A DNA stretch of 16,164 nucleotides, from the NCBI GenBank assembly GCA_002785325.1, contig PFMH01000117.1, positions 1 to 16,164 on the forward strand, written 5' to 3'. A program made the translations under genes and the position numbers. This DNA is from a bacterium (Candidatus Howlettbacteria) CG_4_10_14_0_8_um_filter_40_9. Its GTDB lineage: Bacteria > Patescibacteriota > CPR2 > UBA1875 > GCA-2785325. Position 1 is the stretch's first letter. Each line of letters begins with the position of its first letter. Positions 13,904 to 16,164 of the stretch are shown one piece after another. The notes below the pieces were generated by a model. That model did not search any database. It was given only the letters and a program-made list of their open reading frames with translations, and had not been told where the DNA came from.

Positions 13904-15382
13904 ATGTCTACAAGAGAAGAGCAAATTCGAGAGCAAAGACTTGAGTCCCTAAAAAGGATTCGAGAAAAAGGCATAGATCCTTATCCGTCAAAAGGAAAAA
14001 GGACTCATCTTTGTATAGAAGTAAAAAATAATTATAAATCGTTACAAGGTAAGAAAGTTTCTGTCGTCGGAAGGATTATGACCGACAGAAATATGGGCAA
14101 GATCGCCTTCTTTACCATAAAGGATGTATCCGGAACGTTGCAGATAGTTTTTCGCCAAGACAATCTAGGTAAAGAAAAACAAAAAGATCTAAAGATATTT
14201 GACACCGGCGACTTTATAGAAGTCTCTGGCACTGTTATGAAAACAAAGGTTGGTGAGGTGTCAGTTGATGTTAAGAATTTTAGATTGCTAGCAAAATCGT
14301 TAATGCCTCTACCTGATAAATTTAGCGGGTTGAAAGATGAGGAGCTAAAACTTAGAAAAAGATACCTTGATATCCTTTCAAATGACGATGTTAGAGATAT
14401 GATCGTCAAACGATCGAGATTTTGGCAAGCGATGAGAGAGTTTATGCTAAAAGAGGGGTTTATGGAGGTGGAGACACCTGTTTTGGAAACAACTGCCGGA
14501 GGGGCCGACGCTCGCCCATTTGTTACCCATCATAATGCCTTGGATATGGACGTTTACCTTCGCATCTCTGCCGGAGAACTTTGGCAAAAGAGACTTATGG
14601 TCGCTGGACTCGAAAAAACGTTTGAGATAGGTCGAATATTTAGGAATGAAGGGATGAGCTTTGAGCATTTGCAAGACTATACACAAATGGAATTTTACTG
14701 GGCTTATGCAGACTACAATGACGGAATGAAAACCGTGGAAAAACTATATAAATATTTGGCGAAAACAATATTTGGAACTTACAAATTCCAAATTGGCGAT
14801 CACAAAGTGGATCTTGGGAAAAAATGGGAGATTTACAGCTATCCAAAAATAATAAAGGAAGTAACAGGAATAAATATCTCAGATACAAATATTACTGAAA
14901 TCAAAGATAAGCTTAAGAAACTAAATATCAAGTACGATACGAAAGGATTCAACTTGATTAGGGGTATAGATACTCTCTGGAAGCATTGCCGTAAGAAGAT
15001 TAGCGGTCCGGGATTCCTCATCGATATCCCGGTTGAGATGGAGCCTCTTGCTAAAAGAAAAACGGAAGATCAAAACTTCGTTCAACGGTTCCAAGTTCTT
15101 CTCGCCGGCTCTGAGATGGGCAAGGGCTACTCGGAATTAAACGATCCGATCGATCAGGCAGAAAGATTTGCTTCGCAACAAAAGATGCGCGATGCAGGTG
15201 ATGAAGAAGCGCAGATGTTCGACAAAGACTTCATAGAGGCGCTGGAAATCGGTATGCCTCCAACTTGCGGATTTGGAATAAGCGAGAGGTTGTTTTCATA
15301 TCTTTTAAATAAACCCTCTCGTGAAACCCAGATCTTCCCGCTAATGAGGCCGGATAAGGTGAAAGAAACAAAGATTAAATAG
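13904..15382 (+). CDS. lysS: Lysine--tRNA ligase, class II
   Basis: The 492-residue enzyme charges tRNA-Lys with lysine. An N-terminal OB-fold anticodon-binding domain spans about 50-130 (KKVSVVGRIMTDRNMGKIAFFTIKD in part). Motif 1 is near 184-194 (EGFMEVETPVL). Motif 2 is R247-E249 (FRNEGMSFEHLQDYTQMEF). Motif 3 is near 456-468 with the conserved arginine at R462. The core is complete. Motif 3 reads PPTCGFGISERLF rather than the GGLGIGIDRL-type sequence of most bacterial LysRS, and the preceding ISAGELWQKRL replaces the usual IAPELYLKRL, so this is a divergent branch. No ribosome binding site is visible before the ATG. Confidence 0.94.
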   Translation: MSTREEQIREQRLESLKRIREKGIDPYPSKGKRTHLCIEVKNNYKSLQGKKVSVVGRIMTDRNMGKIAFFTIKDVSGTLQIVFRQDNLGKEKQKDLKIFDTGDFIEVSGTVMKTKVGEVSVDVKNFRLLAKSLMPLPDKFSGLKDEELKLRKRYLDILSNDDVRDMIVKRSRFWQAMREFMLKEGFMEVETPVLETTAGGADARPFVTHHNALDMDVYLRISAGELWQKRLMVAGLEKTFEIGRIFRNEGMSFEHLQDYTQMEFYWAYADYNDGMKTVEKLYKYLAKTIFGTYKFQIGDHKVDLGKKWEIYSYPKIIKEVTGINISDTNITEIKDKLKKLNIKYDTKGFNLIRGIDTLWKHCRKKISGPGFLIDIPVEMEPLAKRKTEDQNFVQRFQVLLAGSEMGKGYSELNDPIDQAERFASQQKMRDAGDEEAQMFDKDFIEALEIGMPPTCGFGISERLFSYLLNKPSRETQIFPLMRPDKVKETKIK

Positions 15383-15485
15383 CGTAAAGTAGTATAAATA
15401 ACGAATTATATTTAATTTTATATTTAAGAACGAAAAAAGAAACCCTTAAAAGATTTATAAATCTTAACTAGTAACTGAAAAGTAT

Positions 15486-16164
15486 ATGGCAATTCCAGAC
15501 TATCAATCATTAATGCTACCTTTGTTAAACTTCTTTCAGACCAACAAGAATATAAAATCAGAGAAGTCGTTGATAAATTATCTGATGAATTTGAGTTATC
15601 TAAAGAGGAAAGAGAAGAATTATTACCCTCAAGGCAACAACAAATTATAAATAATAGAGTTGCTTGGGCAAAGACTTATATGCTTAAGGCTGGTCTTTTG
15701 ATTTCTCCAAAAAGAGGTTATATCAAAATAAGTGAAAAAGGATTGGAAATTTTAAAACAAAATCCTGGAAAAATTAATGTTAAATTTCTAGAACAGTTCC
15801 CAGATTTTATAGAGTTTAGAACAATAAAGAAAGAAACTTCAAAAGACGCAATCGGTGATAATGAAGATATAGAAGATGTTACACCTGATGAACTAATGGA
15901 AAAAGGTTATAACTCGATAACTGCGAGTTTGGCCCAAGAATTGCTTGAAAAGTTAAGGATAGTTGATCCATATTTTTTTGAACAAATCATAGCAGACTTA
16001 CTTTCCGCCATGGGATATGGTAACTCTTTTGTTACAAAAAAATCAGGAGATGGAGGGATTGATGGAGAAGTAAATCAAGACAAACTAGGTTTGGACAAAA
16101 TATTTTTTCAAGCAAAAAGATATGGGGACGGTAATTCTGTTACGGCTAGTCATGTCAGGGACTT
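15486..16164 (+). pseudogene. Mrr-family restriction endonuclease, frameshifted near the N-terminus and cut by the window edge
   Basis: The ATG at 15486 gives MAIPDYQSLMLPLL, the usual Mrr start. Reading then passes at about 15527-15529 (AAA in TTGTTAAACTTC) into a frame that soon stops. The frame shifted by -1 is open from 15530 to the end of the window and continues the family: EEREELLPSRQQQIINNRVA, then WAKTYMLKAGLL and SPKRGYIKIS (winged-helix N-domain), then FFEQIIADLLSAMGYG, GGIDGE and FQAKRY (Mrr catalytic core; D at codon 16061, QAK ending 16117). One missing A (AAAA to AAA) explains it. Mrr enzymes cut methylated DNA. The lesion could be real, an assembly error or phase variation. 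The 103 bp after lysS contain a 16-bp AT palindrome (15450-15465). Confidence 0.8.

Noticed and set aside
15524..15530. Programmed -1 frameshift site in the Mrr gene
   Set aside because: GTTAAAC gives the needed shift direction, but the P-site codon cannot re-pair well and no downstream stimulatory hairpin is evident; a 1-nt deletion or read error is simpler.
1..16164. tRNA, rRNA or CRISPR array
   Set aside because: No tRNA T-loop/acceptor pattern was spotted and no rRNA stretch. The repeats are palindromic, unevenly spaced and lack the constant repeat-spacer periodicity of a CRISPR array.

Overview
The window is AT-rich bacterial DNA. It looks like a piece of a Candidate Phyla Radiation (Patescibacteria) chromosome. 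Reasons: small, tightly packed genes with several TTG or leaderless-type starts and few clear ribosome binding sites; stand-alone receiver domains; a tiny EF-Tu domain-2-like protein; an alpha2-type GlyRS; a LysRS with an unusual motif 3; and REP/MITE-like intergenic repeats. The standard code (TGA = stop) fits every long gene. The taxon is inferred from gene style only.

Layout. 1-107: tail of an unidentified gene and its terminator. 163-641: a small membrane protein overlapping an EF-Tu domain-2-like protein. 644-973: repeat block 1. 1013-1516 (minus): membrane-anchored J-domain protein. 1712-3787: class A penicillin-binding protein (PBP1A type). 3804-5765: restriction-modification module whose endonuclease reading frame carries an in-frame TAA while the methyltransferase is intact. 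5799-5828: a second, diverged copy of the last codons of the PBP gene, so the module is bracketed by an imperfect 30-bp direct repeat. 5852-7368: operon with a very good promoter, encoding a secreted coiled-coil protein, a small anchored protein and a receiver-only response regulator. 7403-7850: repeat block 2. 7927-10831: soluble GAF-PAS histidine kinase, a second receiver-only regulator, and RecO. 10841-11174: repeat block 3. 11287-13003: a 101-aa unknown protein and GlyRS. 13087-13835: GreA with an unusual upstream promoter/palindrome and a strong terminator. 13904-15382: LysRS. 15486-16164: start of an Mrr-type restriction endonuclease gene, frameshifted after about 14 codons and running off the right edge.

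How the genes relate. Most of the window is housekeeping (cell wall, repair, translation, transcript cleavage) plus one signalling region where two receiver proteins flank one cytoplasmic kinase. The accessory content is two restriction loci. Both nuclease genes carry a single disrupting lesion (a stop in one, a 1-nt shift in the other) while the DNA methyltransferase is open. The best novelty candidates are the restriction module at a duplicated gene end, the mosaic repeat family shared by three intergenic regions, and the perfect 11-bp inverted repeat over the promoter upstream of greA. No tRNA, rRNA, CRISPR array or transposase gene was recognised.
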